This document shows, piece after piece, positions 14,388 to 21,356 of a stretch of 54,080 bases of DNA (its first letter is position 1; the number at the start of each line of letters is the position of its first letter). Under the pieces are notes generated by a model. The model saw only the letters and a list, made by a program, of their open reading frames with translations, ran no database searches and was not told the DNA's origin. Origin of the DNA: Guptibacillus hwajinpoensis (GTDB lineage: Bacteria > Bacillota > Bacilli > Bacillales > Bacillaceae_O); the NCBI GenBank assembly GCA_016841765.1, contig JAENYN010000033.1:1-54080 (forward strand), in the 5' to 3' direction. The translations under genes were made by a program, and so were the position numbers.

Positions 14388-14865
14388 AAGTAACGTCCCC
14401 CCAAACTCTATTCGTGTTGTTTACGTTTAAACGTGTGGTTTGAGTAAGGTGAGTTGTGACGTTGATTATGAAATTTTTAACGGTATTGTTTTTATAATTT
14501 CTTACGCAACCTTTTGACTTTACAATTTCGTTTTCAATACACCGGGCCGCATATGTCGCAAGCTTTGTGCCTTTCCCCTGCGAATAACTTTCAATGGCTT
14601 TTATCAACCCGATGGTCCCAATGGAAATCAAGTCTTCCTGATCTTCACCAGTATTCTCAAATTTTTTCACGATGTGCGCCACAAGGCGAAGATTGTGTTC
14701 GATCAAGCGGTTCCGGGCTTCTTCATCTCCCTCGGCCATCAAGTTCAGGTATTTCTTTTCTTCCTGGTCTGATAAAGGTTGTGGAAATGCATTGTTTTTC
14801 ACATATGATACGAGGAAGAACAGCTCCTTAAGAAAGTAGCTAACCGTTGCCAGAATACTGGACAA
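14371..14865 (-). CDS. sigK: sigma-K, 5' half (SpoIVCB-type part), reading into the element
   Basis: From TTG at 14865, with GGAGGTG six to eight bases upstream, the frame reads the SigK pro-sequence and regions 1.2-2: [60 protein letters not shown] and [10 protein letters not shown]. At 14530 it enters the skin element and stops at 14371 after about 50 unrelated residues (164 in total), so the uncut gene gives no sigma factor. Longer frames to 15144 have no ribosome site and overlap a repeat. After excision it joins 1447-1051 to give 245 residues. The hydrophobic N-terminus is the membrane-anchoring pro-sequence removed by SpoIVFB. Confidence 0.96.
   Translation of the reverse strand: MSSILATVSYFLKELFFLVSYVKNNAFPQPLSDQEEKKYLNLMAEGDEEARNRLIEHNLRLVAHIVKKFENTGEDQEDLISIGTIGLIKAIESYSQGKGTKLATYAARCIENEIVKSKGCVRNYKNNTVKNFIINVTTHLTQTTRLNVNNTNRVWGDVTYEQKR
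14510..14530. other. right attachment site of the skin element
   Basis: CCTTTTG (14510-14516), eight bases, then the core ATTTCG (14525-14530), which is shared with 1448-1453. The sigK coding sequence lies immediately outside. Confidence 0.75.
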
Positions 14866-15084
14866 ACATATCACCTCCACCGAGATAATTGCACATGTTA
14901 CATAAAATATATATGTGCATTCGCCCGGTCGTGTGTCTGTCCAATGGATAATTGCGGAAAACCTTTGTTCAGATTCGTATTCTATCATTGGCCCAACATA
15001 TATGTCAGAAATAATGTGAAATGGCTGTAATTTAAAGTTATCAGCAAGAGCCTGTTCTAATATTAGCCCGTTCCTTTCCGCTGC

Positions 15085-15254
15085 AGCATTTGCTTTTACC
15101 ACAGGCACAAGGACGACATCTGAACCTGCTTCGGTCGCACTCACAGTGTCTCCTTTGCTGCGGGGCGATCGGGGGAAGCCTCCTCGGCGCTACTCACGCC
15201 TCCGGGGTCTTCCCTGTTCGCTACCCGCAGTGGAAATCAACACTCAGCTTTAAA
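15085..15254. repeat. dispersed MITE-like repeat R1, partial copy
   Basis: Shares the blocks GGCACAAG, CGACATCTG, GGTCGCACTCACAGTGTC and GCGGGGCG with the copy at 50384-50637, and ends GGAAATCAACACTCAGCTTT. The left terminal repeat is not evident. Confidence 0.7.
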
Positions 15255-15370
15255 TTCTTTGTTGAATAAGGAACAATGTTTATATTGATCTAAGCGCATA
15301 AAGGGTTTCCCTTTGTATGTTTTCATCGTTTGGCGAATAATCAACAACAAACTTTAACAGACATCCATGC

Positions 15371-15403
15371 AAAAAAAACACCGAACCTTAGCGATTCGAT
15401 GTT
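15371..15403 (-). terminator. terminator of two small genes
   Basis: On the minus strand AACATCGAA pairs with TTCGGTGTT (one G-T), followed by a run of eight T residues. Confidence 0.85.
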
Positions 15404-15450
15404 CCATTTCATTGCTTCTAAAAAGTGCTGTCCTGCAAAACCCGTTTACA

Positions 15451-15630
15451 TTACCGCGATTTTTCTTTTATGTCTTCCTGGTATGATCCTTCTGTTTTTT
15501 CTTCGGCTTCATCAAACGCACCGACCAGGTAAGGATTGTTCATTACCGAGTATGTTTCTGCGATTCCATCCAGAACCTCATCCGGCCATGCGTTTGGCTG
15601 CCTGGTTTGGGAAGGTTCGTTTTCTTTCAT
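15451..15630 (-). CDS. 59-residue acidic protein, unknown
   Basis: A compact acidic peptide starting MKENEPSQTRQPNAWPDEVL and containing a Tyr/Asn-rich middle. AAGGAGGAAG lies six bases before ATG, an excellent site. It follows the 39-residue gene by 20 bp and a terminator ends the pair at 15371-15403. The neighbourhood (sigK, YrzI cluster) suggests spore-stage expression, but no family was recognised. Confidence 0.65.
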   Translation of the reverse strand: MKENEPSQTRQPNAWPDEVLDGIAETYSVMNNPYLVGAFDEAEEKTEGSYQEDIKEKSR

Positions 15631-15650
15631 AAAACTTCCTCCTTGTGAAC

Positions 15651-15770
15651 TCAGGTTGAAGGGCGGTTGGGGCCATCCGTTTTCTTATCTCCGTAACCAA
15701 CCTTGCGTTCTGCTGTTTGTTTTGGCTTTTGAGCTGTCTTTTGCTCCTTGCCGAACATATTTTTGTCCAT
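15651..15770 (-). CDS. 39-residue basic protein, possible spore peptide
   Basis: Lys/Gln/Thr-rich peptide starting MDKNMFGKEQKTAQKPKQTA and ending with KTDGPNRPST. GGAGG lies eight bases before the chosen ATG; another ATG six bases upstream is too close to it. Short hydrophilic Lys-rich peptides near sporulation genes are often minor small acid-soluble spore proteins. This is resemblance in composition only. Upstream gene of a two-gene unit. Confidence 0.65.
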   Translation of the reverse strand: MDKNMFGKEQKTAQKPKQTAERKVGYGDKKTDGPNRPST

Positions 15771-15901
15771 CTTCATAACCTCCTTCACATTTCATCATTA
15801 TTATCGGCCGCATCCATGGTTTCATTCGTGAAAATGATTTCCAAAGACACGCTGGGTACAGGCAGTTTGGGGGACAGACTGTTTTATCGTCAGCCAATGA
15901 A

Positions 15902-16047
15902 CAAAAGCGCAGGGCGCCCGCTTATTGGCGTACGCATAAGCGGGGGTACCCGCCGGAGGGAATCACCCCTTATGACGATAGCCGCTGGCGCCTGGAGTTG
16001 GATGACTCCCTTCCCGCTTACGCAAAAATTTTATAATTTCCTTAACA
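15902..16047. repeat. dispersed intergenic repeat R2, copy b
   Basis: A 146-bp copy from AAAAGCGCAGGGCGCCCGCT to TTTCCTTAACA, nearly the same as 16842-17018 but without a 30-bp inner insert. Two hairpin-forming blocks: GCCCGCTTA with TAAGCGGG, and a second GC-rich block around GATAGCCGCTGGCGCC. Confidence 0.8.
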
Positions 16048-16050
16048 GTG

Positions 16051-16077
16051 AAAAAGCACCCGCATCGCAGGTGCTTT
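16051..16077 (-). terminator. terminator of the YrzI/micropeptide operon
   Basis: AAAGCACC and GGTGCTTT form an eight-pair stem with tail TTTTC on the minus strand, 17 bp after the last small gene. Confidence 0.85.
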
Positions 16078-16093
16078 ACCGGGCATGAGCCCA

Positions 16094-16249
16094 TTACATA
16101 TACAAATGATGTTCGCATTTGCGGTCGGTCATTTTTTCGGTCAACCGCTTAGCAAGCTGCCGGTCCGCAAGTGAACAATAGCTTTCACATTTTTTAGTGG
16201 TTCGTGTGTTTACGGTGATATCAAACGCAAAAAACGTAAAGGTTAACAT
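16094..16249 (-). CDS. YrzI-family small protein, copy 3 (divergent)
   Basis: 51 residues. It starts MLTFTFFAFDITVNT, like the hydrophobic strand of the other two copies, and ends with KRLTEKMTDRKCEHH, matching the shared TDxMxDRKCE tail. The middle is longer and Cys/Ser-rich, so this copy has diverged. GGAGGG ribosome site. Last gene of the operon. Confidence 0.75.
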   Translation of the reverse strand: MLTFTFFAFDITVNTRTTKKCESYCSLADRQLAKRLTEKMTDRKCEHHLYM

Positions 16250-16274
16250 AAATATCCCTCCATGGTTCTCATAT

Positions 16275-16334
16275 TCAGTCGGTATCTCTCTCTACAGCCA
16301 GCCATAGTAAAAACGCCTTCTTCAACGGAATCAT
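16275..16334 (-). CDS. 19-residue micropeptide, copy 2
   Basis: Product MIPLKKAFLLWLAVERDTD, the same pattern as the copy at 16527-16586 (14 of 19 identical). Its own GGAG ribosome site precedes ATG. It lies between YrzI copies 2 and 3. It has an amphipathic or membrane-seeking helix with one Trp and an acidic tail. No known family. Confidence 0.65.
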   Translation of the reverse strand: MIPLKKAFLLWLAVERDTD

Positions 16335-16358
16335 CTTGATCCTCTCCTTTTTTAACAA

Positions 16359-16499
16359 TTAATAAAGATTATACAGTTCACATTTGCGATCGGTCATTTT
16401 ATCAGTGATTGATTTGACGCGGTTTCGGTTTTCGAATTCTTCATTCGTCATGCGGTGCTTCTGTATGGTCACTGTAACGAAAAACAGATAAATGGTCAT
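16359..16499 (-). CDS. YrzI-family small protein, copy 2
   Basis: 46 residues starting MTIYLFFVTVTIQKHRMTNE and ending with SITDKMTDRKCELYNLY. The hydrophobic N-terminal strand, basic turn and charged helix are the pattern of the Bacillus YrzI family, small proteins seen near sporulation genes and without known function. AAGGAGGG ribosome site. About 70 percent identical to copy 1. Confidence 0.85.
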   Translation of the reverse strand: MTIYLFFVTVTIQKHRMTNEEFENRNRVKSITDKMTDRKCELYNLY

Positions 16500-16526
16500 A
16501 TTGTCTCCCTCCTTACTTGAACGGTA

Positions 16527-16586
16527 TCAGTCGGTATCCTTCTCCTCAGCCAGCCAGATTAAAAACGCCCTTTTCATTGGAATCAT
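16527..16586 (-). CDS. 19-residue micropeptide, copy 1
   Basis: Product MIPMKRAFLIWLAEEKDTD. AAAGGAGTG lies five to eight bases before two possible ATGs; the second is chosen because copy 2 starts there. Conservation at the protein level, with synonymous and conservative changes and both ribosome sites kept, argues that it is translated. Confidence 0.65.
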   Translation of the reverse strand: MIPMKRAFLIWLAEEKDTD

Positions 16587-16607
16587 CATGATCACTCCTT
16601 TTCTTTT

Positions 16608-16748
16608 TTAATAAAGGTTGTAAAATTCACATTTTCGGTCCATCATGTCATCTGTGATTGACTTGATGCGATTTCCATTTGCCAGTTCTTCATTGGTCAA
16701 CCGTTGTTTGTGGATCGTGACGGTGACAAAAAGTAAATTGATGGTCAT
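16608..16748 (-). CDS. YrzI-family small protein, copy 1
   Basis: 46 residues starting MTINLLFVTVTIHKQRLTNE and ending with TDDMMDRKCEFYNLY. Same layout as copy 2. AAAGGAGGAAC ribosome site. It is the first gene of a five-gene unit YrzI-micropeptide-YrzI-micropeptide-YrzI, which implies tandem duplication of a two-gene module. Expression during sporulation is likely from family context but no sporulation promoter could be called. Confidence 0.85.
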   Translation of the reverse strand: MTINLLFVTVTIHKQRLTNEELANGNRIKSITDDMMDRKCEFYNLY

Positions 16749-16841
16749 TTTCGTTCCTCCTTTGTTAATTGATAATTTATAAAAACCGGCATGATTGATG
16801 CCAGGTTTCCGCCCTTTCTTAACGAAAATCCATTTTCAGGG

Positions 16842-17018
16842 ACAAAAGCGCAGGGCGCCCGCTTAGCGGCGTACGCATAATCGGGGGTTCCCGCAGGAAG
16901 GAGATCTTTCCTTCCGGAGGGGATCACCGCTTATGACGATAGCCGCTGCCGCCTGGAGCTGGATGACTCCCTTCTCGCTTTTTATCCACAACGCAAAAAT
17001 TTTATCATTTCCTTAACA
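16842..17018. repeat. dispersed intergenic repeat R2, copy c
   Basis: A 177-bp copy with the same ends as copy b. It contains an extra palindromic block, AAGGAGATCTTTCCTT, near 16900. Confidence 0.8.
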
Positions 17019-17022
17019 GGCA

Positions 17023-17054
17023 CAAAAAAGCCGCAAGCAAAGACACCTGCGGCT
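17023..17054 (-). terminator. strong hairpin terminator
   Basis: AGCCGCA and TGCGGCT pair and are followed by TTTTTTG on the minus strand. Second of two terminators behind the 26-residue gene. Confidence 0.8.
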
Positions 17055-17080
17055 TTTGTCGTTAACTATAAAAAAGACAT

Positions 17081-17112
17081 AAAAAATCGCAGACGCCTTT
17101 ATTCGGCCTGCG
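17081..17112 (-). terminator. hairpin terminator behind the 26-residue peptide
   Basis: CGCAG and CTGCG with inner GCC/GGC pairing, then ATTTTTT on the minus strand. Confidence 0.65.
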
Positions 17113-17163
17113 GCTTGGAAGGTTGAAGGGTTCTGGATGTGGCCGGAATAAATCCGATTCTGG

Positions 17164-17244
17164 TTATGCCATTACCTTCAGGTCGAATAAATCTTGAATT
17201 GCATATGAAGTTTCGTTCTTAATCATCGCTTTGCCTTTAATCAT
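17164..17244 (-). CDS. 26-residue peptide, unknown
   Basis: The product begins MIKGKAMIKNETSYAIQDLF and ends with KVMA. AGGAGG lies seven bases before ATG, an ideal site, and two terminators follow, so a real transcription unit is likely. The Met-Ile-Lys start and the conserved-looking helical NETSYAIQDLFDL resemble leader parts of peptide pheromones or modified peptides, but no modifying enzyme or exporter is nearby. Divergent from the ZorA-like gene. Confidence 0.55.
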   Translation of the reverse strand: MIKGKAMIKNETSYAIQDLFDLKVMA

Positions 17245-17432
17245 GTTATTCGACCTCCTAACTCCGTAATTTTTTCGCTCAAGGAAAGTATATCCAAAGA
17301 GCCATGAAAAGTAAACGCTTTTTTATTAATTTTTTTCCAAATTGCAATTTATCTTGAATGAGTTTCTCATTTTTCAGTTTTGCAGCAAGAACAACGGAGG
17401 TTGTACATAGGTATTTACAGGGGGGATTTATA

Positions 17433-18980
17433 ATGAGTTTAACAACAGGCTTTTTAGCGATTATCGCTTCCATCTTTTTTTTCGGGATTTTGATTCATCT
17501 CCAGGCTGTTGTCATTTTGCAAAGATGGATCGATTATATAAGGAACTATACGTCCGCTGGAGCACGGCACACTCACGATATCAGCTGGTTCACGGAAATG
17601 GAAGAGGAGTACCGCCAATTCCGGCTGAAAACTTCAGAAGAGCCAAATACCGGAGCACTCATTGAAAAACATATGTACAGTGCCAGAGTAAGGCTGCTCG
17701 GAATTTTTCCGGTTCCGGTCGGAAATCTGGTCCGTTTCCAATCGCAGCTCCCGTCGGCGGCCATCATTTTTGGCCTGTTGGGAACATTCACCGGCCTGAC
17801 TCTTGCCCTTTATTCGATGCAGGACTTGCTTGGAGCACTAAGTTCCTCTTCAGGCACAACCCTTACGATTGATACCCTTGTTGCAGCGCTGATCGAACCT
17901 TTCCAGGGGATGAGCCTTGCCTTTGTCACAAGTATTGCCGGCATCAGTGCAGCACTCGTTCTCACCCTGTTTCAGAACGGTTTTTTCAACAGTGGAAAAA
18001 GTGTCACCTTCCTGATTGAAGAAGCGGCGGCGGCAAGTGAAACAACCCTCGATTACCGGATTTCCGCAGAAGTTTCCGCTGAAAAACCGCGTGACTATTT
18101 GGAAAAAATATTTGACCGCTTTGTCGGCAAGGTTCAGGAAAGCTTTGACCGGAGTGTCGGAACATTCAGTGAAAAAATGATCGGTTTCACTGAAAGTCTC
18201 AATGTCGCTATGGAGAGGGTGCAGAACATTCTGGAAGACCAGGAAACAGCCAGCAAGATTTTCTCGGAAAGCGCCGGCAGTTTGAAGGATTTCGGTGAAT
18301 CGATCTCTTCGTCGTTTGAACGTGCGGGCAGATTGACTGGTTCACTTGAACAATCAGCCGGCAGCGTTTCGAAGAGACTCACGAGTCTTGATCAGACGAT
18401 AAAAGGCCAGGAAAAAGCATCCGAACAGGTGCAGAGGCGTTTTGAGCAGCTGATTACACGATCTGACGAAGTTATCAAATCCACCGATCAACGCATAAAA
18501 GAGTTGAACAGCCAGTATTTAAGGGGGCTTGAAGAACAACTCGCAAGGAGCCATGAGCAACAGGAGGAACTTGAACGCAGGAGTGAATCGAGGCAGGATG
18601 AATGGTACCGGCGGCTCCAGGAAAATCAGGAATCCTATTACCGTTCAGCACAGGAATTTTCCGGGGCTGTCAATCATTTGGAAAAGGCCTGGTATGAAAC
18701 AGTTGAACGGCTGAAACGCGACATATTCGATCAAATGGGCAGGGAACGTCAGCAAAGTCAGCAGTTCAATTCCTTTCAGGATGACCGTACTGAATGGTTC
18801 AGGGCGCTCGAGCGCATGACCGGCAGCCTTCACCAGGATGCAGCCCAAATTCACCGGGACCTTCAGGAAATGTACGAACTCATCTACCGGGCGGCAGAGT
18901 CGTCCCGGCGCCAAACGGCAGTTCTGAACGGCGACGAGTCCGGCATCCGCCAGCGCTTCAGCTCACGGGCAGGTGAATGA
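17433..18980 (+). CDS. ZorA-like MotA/TolQ/ExbB proton-channel protein with coiled-coil tail
   Basis: 515 residues from ATG with GGGGGG upstream. A membrane helix (about 6-31), then a cytoplasmic loop, then the MotA/ExbB core: SAAIIFGLLGTFTGLTLALY (109-127) and PFQGMSLAFVTSIAGISAAL (156-175). The last 300 residues are a long helical tail with Gln/Glu/Arg heptads. MotA-type domain plus long tail, with an OmpA-type partner, is the layout of ZorA in Zorya anti-phage systems and differs from short flagellar MotA. The stop overlaps the next ATG (ATGA). No ZorC/ZorD/ZorE is nearby. It may be a housekeeping homologue rather than a defence protein. Confidence 0.72.
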   Translation: MSLTTGFLAIIASIFFFGILIHLQAVVILQRWIDYIRNYTSAGARHTHDISWFTEMEEEYRQFRLKTSEEPNTGALIEKHMYSARVRLLGIFPVPVGNLVRFQSQLPSAAIIFGLLGTFTGLTLALYSMQDLLGALSSSSGTTLTIDTLVAALIEPFQGMSLAFVTSIAGISAALVLTLFQNGFFNSGKSVTFLIEEAAAASETTLDYRISAEVSAEKPRDYLEKIFDRFVGKVQESFDRSVGTFSEKMIGFTESLNVAMERVQNILEDQETASKIFSESAGSLKDFGESISSSFERAGRLTGSLEQSAGSVSKRLTSLDQTIKGQEKASEQVQRRFEQLITRSDEVIKSTDQRIKELNSQYLRGLEEQLARSHEQQEELERRSESRQDEWYRRLQENQESYYRSAQEFSGAVNHLEKAWYETVERLKRDIFDQMGRERQQSQQFNSFQDDRTEWFRALERMTGSLHQDAAQIHRDLQEMYELIYRAAESSRRQTAVLNGDESGIRQRFSSRAGE

Positions 18981-19690
18981 AAATGGGACGCCGCAAATCA
19001 AAGAAATCCTTCAGTGATTCAGGTTCACAGAATGAATTCTATTGGCCTTCCTTCACAGACATGATGGCAATGGCTGTCCTTGTCATGCTTTTTATCACAT
19101 TAATCGCTTTTGTCCAGGCGATTTATGAAGCGTACGAACAAACTGAAGTGAGGCAGGAACTCCGGAAAACAGCAGACATTAAAAAACATATATCCGATCG
19201 GATTGAAAAAAAGTTGGAGGAAAACGTCGGAAAAGATAAAATCATCCGCGGGCCCAACAACACGATTTCAATAGAGGGAGACATTCTTTTTCCGACTGGG
19301 AGCGCTGAAATCAATCCCGCCGGAAAACAGATTCTGTCCTCCCTGAGCCATGCGCTTGTGGAAATCATAGAAGACCAGGAGATGAACCAGTACCTCTACA
19401 TCATCCTGGTGGAAGGCCATACCGACACCGTCCCTTATGATAACTGGACGTTATCTGCTGAACGCGCGGTCGCCGTCGTCAAATATTTGATGAAAAGCAA
19501 TCCCCAGCTTCAGCAAAAAGATTATGCCAAATATCTGGCAGCAACCGGCTATTCGGAGTACAAACCGATCATTTCCGGCACATCAGCTGAGGCCATGGCT
19601 AAAAACAGGCGTATTTCCTTCCAGATCATCCTCGATGATCAGAAATGGCAGGGAAAATTAAAAAATCTCCTCAAACTAGAGGAGGAATGA
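18977..19690 (+). CDS. ZorB-like MotB/OmpA-family stator protein
   Basis: 237 residues. Basic N-terminus, then a single membrane helix WPSFTDMMAMAVLVMLFITL with Asp28 in the position of the proton-carrying Asp of MotB/ZorB. A linker helix follows, then an OmpA-like peptidoglycan-binding domain (about 95-225): LFPTGSAEINPAGKQIL, VEGHTDTVPYDNWTLSAERA and NRRISFQIILD. Translation is coupled to the ZorA-like gene. Together they would form a cell-wall-anchored proton-driven complex. Confidence 0.78.
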   Translation: MKMGRRKSKKSFSDSGSQNEFYWPSFTDMMAMAVLVMLFITLIAFVQAIYEAYEQTEVRQELRKTADIKKHISDRIEKKLEENVGKDKIIRGPNNTISIEGDILFPTGSAEINPAGKQILSSLSHALVEIIEDQEMNQYLYIILVEGHTDTVPYDNWTLSAERAVAVVKYLMKSNPQLQQKDYAKYLAATGYSEYKPIISGTSAEAMAKNRRISFQIILDDQKWQGKLKNLLKLEEE

Positions 19691-19870
19691 CCAACGGGAA
19701 ACAGCATAATCATCTTCCCAATCAGCGCAAGCCAAGGAGGTTTCCTGGCCGATCAGGTTTGTTTTGATGCTAATCCAAATGAGCTTTCGCCACACACTTG
19801 CCTCTGCCACACTGTACGTATGAATTGTTACGCATGGGTAGTCAATATATACAGCCTCGGTTTTTTCCAC

Positions 19871-19903
19871 AAAAAATGACTGCCCCGGGCGCAGTCATTT
19901 TTC
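19871..19903. terminator. bidirectional terminator between zorB-like and yrhC genes
   Basis: AAATGACTGC and GCAGTCATTT form a perfect ten-pair stem flanked by A and T runs on either side, suited to both convergent genes. The rest of the 237-bp gap (19691-19927) shows nothing convincing. Confidence 0.85.
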
Positions 19904-19927
19904 TGTTTCATGTCATATCATCTATAA

Positions 19928-20182
19928 CTATGCTTCGTTATTTGTTTCTTCAGCAATTTCATTTGAAATCTTCCGTGACCGGCTGTAAAAGAAAGCCGAT
20001 GCCCCGAGGAATGCGGCAATGGCGCCCAGCATCACAAGGAACTGCATTTCTTCTTTATGGCCGGCAGCCTGGCCAAGCAGCACCCCAAAGTAAAGGAATA
20101 CACTTACAAGAAGGAGAACATGGGCAAACCGTTTAAAATCAATTGCCTTTTCCACCAGATGTTTAAGCCTGTAAGAATCCAT
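19928..20182 (-). CDS. yrhC: YrhC-family membrane protein
   Basis: 84 residues from ATG at 20182 (GGAG eight bases upstream). Two membrane helices: FAHVLLLVSVFLYFGVLLG and FLVMLGAIAAFLGASAFFY, after a short basic DFKRF segment. This matches YrhC, which in B. subtilis ends the yrrT-mtnN-mccA-mccB-yrhC sulfur operon. Here it follows mtnN directly by about 120 bp; mccA and mccB are not between them. Function unknown. Confidence 0.75.
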   Translation of the reverse strand: MDSYRLKHLVEKAIDFKRFAHVLLLVSVFLYFGVLLGQAAGHKEEMQFLVMLGAIAAFLGASAFFYSRSRKISNEIAEETNNEA

Positions 20183-20301
20183 CACGTTACTCCTTTCCAT
20201 TGAAACTATGAAACTCACTTTTACGATAACATAAGATAGGAGCCAGTGGTGACGGTAATGGTTCCAATAACATACAAAAAAAGGAAGGGGCGCACCCCTT
20301 C

Positions 20302-21006
20302 CTACTTTTCTTGCCCGATGATATCAAGCATTTTCAAAATCAGGCTGGCTGAATGACGTGCGGCCTTTTCCAGAAATTGTTCAAAGCTTATATTTGATTC
20401 TTTGCCGGCAATGTCAGACAGGGAACGGATAATAACAAATGGTGTGCCGAATTGCCGGCAAACCTGCGCAATCGAAGCGGCCTCCATTTCAGCGGCATGC
20501 AAGTCCGGAAATTTCCCTCTGACAAACTCAACCCGGTCAGCGTCATTCATAAATGAATCTCCGGTTGCGATCAAGCCCCGCTCAACGGTAATTCCTTCCA
20601 GACCGGCAGCGGCTTTTTCAGCCACTTCAACCAGATATGGATCAGGTAGATAGGCTGCCGGCATTTGCGGAACCTGTCCATATTCATAACCGAAAATCGT
20701 GGCGTCGACATCATGATGACGCACCTCTTCCGAAATGACGACATCGCCAACATCAAGCTTCTCATGGAATCCTCCGGCAGAACCTGTGTTAATGACATAA
20801 TCCGGCTTGAACCGTTCATTCAGGATTGCAGTTGCCATCGCCGCATTGGTTTTACCGATGCCTGATTTAAGAAGCACAACTTCCAGGCTGCCGATTGTTC
20901 CACTGTAAAAATCACACCCTGCGACGGATATTTCGTTTCTGTCTGTTATCTTTTCGCGAAGCAATTGCACTTCTTCGTCCATTGCTCCGATAATGCCGAT
21001 TCTCAT
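20302..21006 (-). CDS. mtnN: 5'-methylthioadenosine/S-adenosylhomocysteine nucleosidase
   Basis: 234 residues beginning [20 protein letters not shown]. It carries the purine-binding and catalytic elements of the Pfs family: [20 protein letters not shown] (with catalytic Glu) and [20 protein letters not shown] (catalytic Asp in SD). It splits MTA and SAH to recycle methionine and remove methyltransferase by-products. Length is normal. Upstream lies a frameshifted DUF2536 gene on the other strand. Confidence 0.97.
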   Translation of the reverse strand: MRIGIIGAMDEEVQLLREKITDRNEISVAGCDFYSGTIGSLEVVLLKSGIGKTNAAMATAILNERFKPDYVINTGSAGGFHEKLDVGDVVISEEVRHHDVDATIFGYEYGQVPQMPAAYLPDPYLVEVAEKAAAGLEGITVERGLIATGDSFMNDADRVEFVRGKFPDLHAAEMEAASIAQVCRQFGTPFVIIRSLSDIAGKESNISFEQFLEKAARHSASLILKMLDIIGQEK

Positions 21007-21086
21007 ATCAAACCCTCATTTCTTTATGGCAGTGATAAACCTATGATAAAATTTTTTTGTATTTATTTCAGAAAGGATGTCCGTAT

Positions 21087-21295
21087 ATGAAGCTGGATCT
21101 TAACCCTTTATCCGATAAAGTGGAGTTTTTTGAAGCCCCTCCATGAAGGCGCTCGAAAAAGCGGTGAATGAAAAAATAGAAGACAACAAGGCGATCTTGC
21201 TTGAAGTCCATTCCGTCTCGCACCATGTTTCGTTCCATCCGGAAAACGGCAGGCCGATCTATTCTGCTGTGGTTCACTTCAAATCGAAATCCTGA
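21087..21295 (+). pseudogene. DUF2536 (YrzA-type) protein, frameshifted
   Basis: The frame reads KLDLNPLSDKVEFFEAP and stops at 21144-21146. One extra base in the CCCC run at 21136-21139 would restore a frame continuing SMKALEKAVNEKIEDNKAIL, then EVHSVSHHVSFHPENGRPIY and ending SAVVHFKSKS, which fits the small DUF2536 family of Bacillaceae (about 69 residues). The span is 209 nt, one short of a multiple of three. Either a true inactivating deletion or a sequencing error in a homopolymer. GAAAGGATG ribosome site. Confidence 0.82.
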
Positions 21296-21320
21296 GGCTC
21301 CATATCCATTAAGAACAATC

Positions 21321-21352
21321 AGCGGCATTCACCGTGAATGCCGCTTTCATTT
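21321..21352 (+). terminator. terminator between DUF2536 and yrrS genes
   Basis: AGCGGCATTCAC and GTGAATGCCGCT form a perfect twelve-pair stem, followed by TTCATTT on the plus strand. It also ends the convergent yrrS transcript. Confidence 0.75.
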
Positions 21353-21356
21353 GACT

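Larger units (their letters stand above)
1448..14530. mobile_element. sigK-intervening skin element (13.1 kb) with defence cargo
   Basis: The element lies between the two halves of sigK and is bounded by the 6-bp repeat ATTTCG (1448-1453 and 14525-14530). Its right end carries a large serine recombinase of the SpoIVCA family. In B. subtilis the equivalent element is cut out of the mother-cell chromosome during sporulation. Removing 13,077 bp here restores a 738-nt sigK frame (245 codons plus stop). Cargo includes a restriction-modification pair, an ArdA-like protein, a Kiwa-like pair, a HEPN protein, a second serine recombinase and a replication-like operon. No large terminase, capsid or tail genes are present, so it is not a complete prophage. 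Confidence 0.95.
14866..15450. other. gene-free stretch upstream of sigK
   Basis: No gene with a ribosome site was found. It holds the sigK upstream region (AT-rich, ATATATATTTTATG near 14905-14920, no clear sporulation-sigma promoter), a partial R1 repeat at 15085-15254 and the terminator at 15371-15403. The open frame running leftward from 15144 is judged spurious. Confidence 0.6.

Noticed and set aside
14866-15144. Upstream extension of the sigK 5' half to 15144
   Set aside because: No ribosome site, covers repeat R1, and TTG at 14865 has a clear GGAGGTG site and matches the SigK N-terminus.
15685-15897. 70-residue minus-strand frame upstream of the small genes
   Set aside because: TTG start without a site; it covers the upstream region of the better-supported 39-residue gene in another frame.
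19676-19870. 64-residue minus-strand frame behind the ZorB-like gene
   Set aside because: Antisense to the end of zorB, no ribosome site and no recognisable composition.
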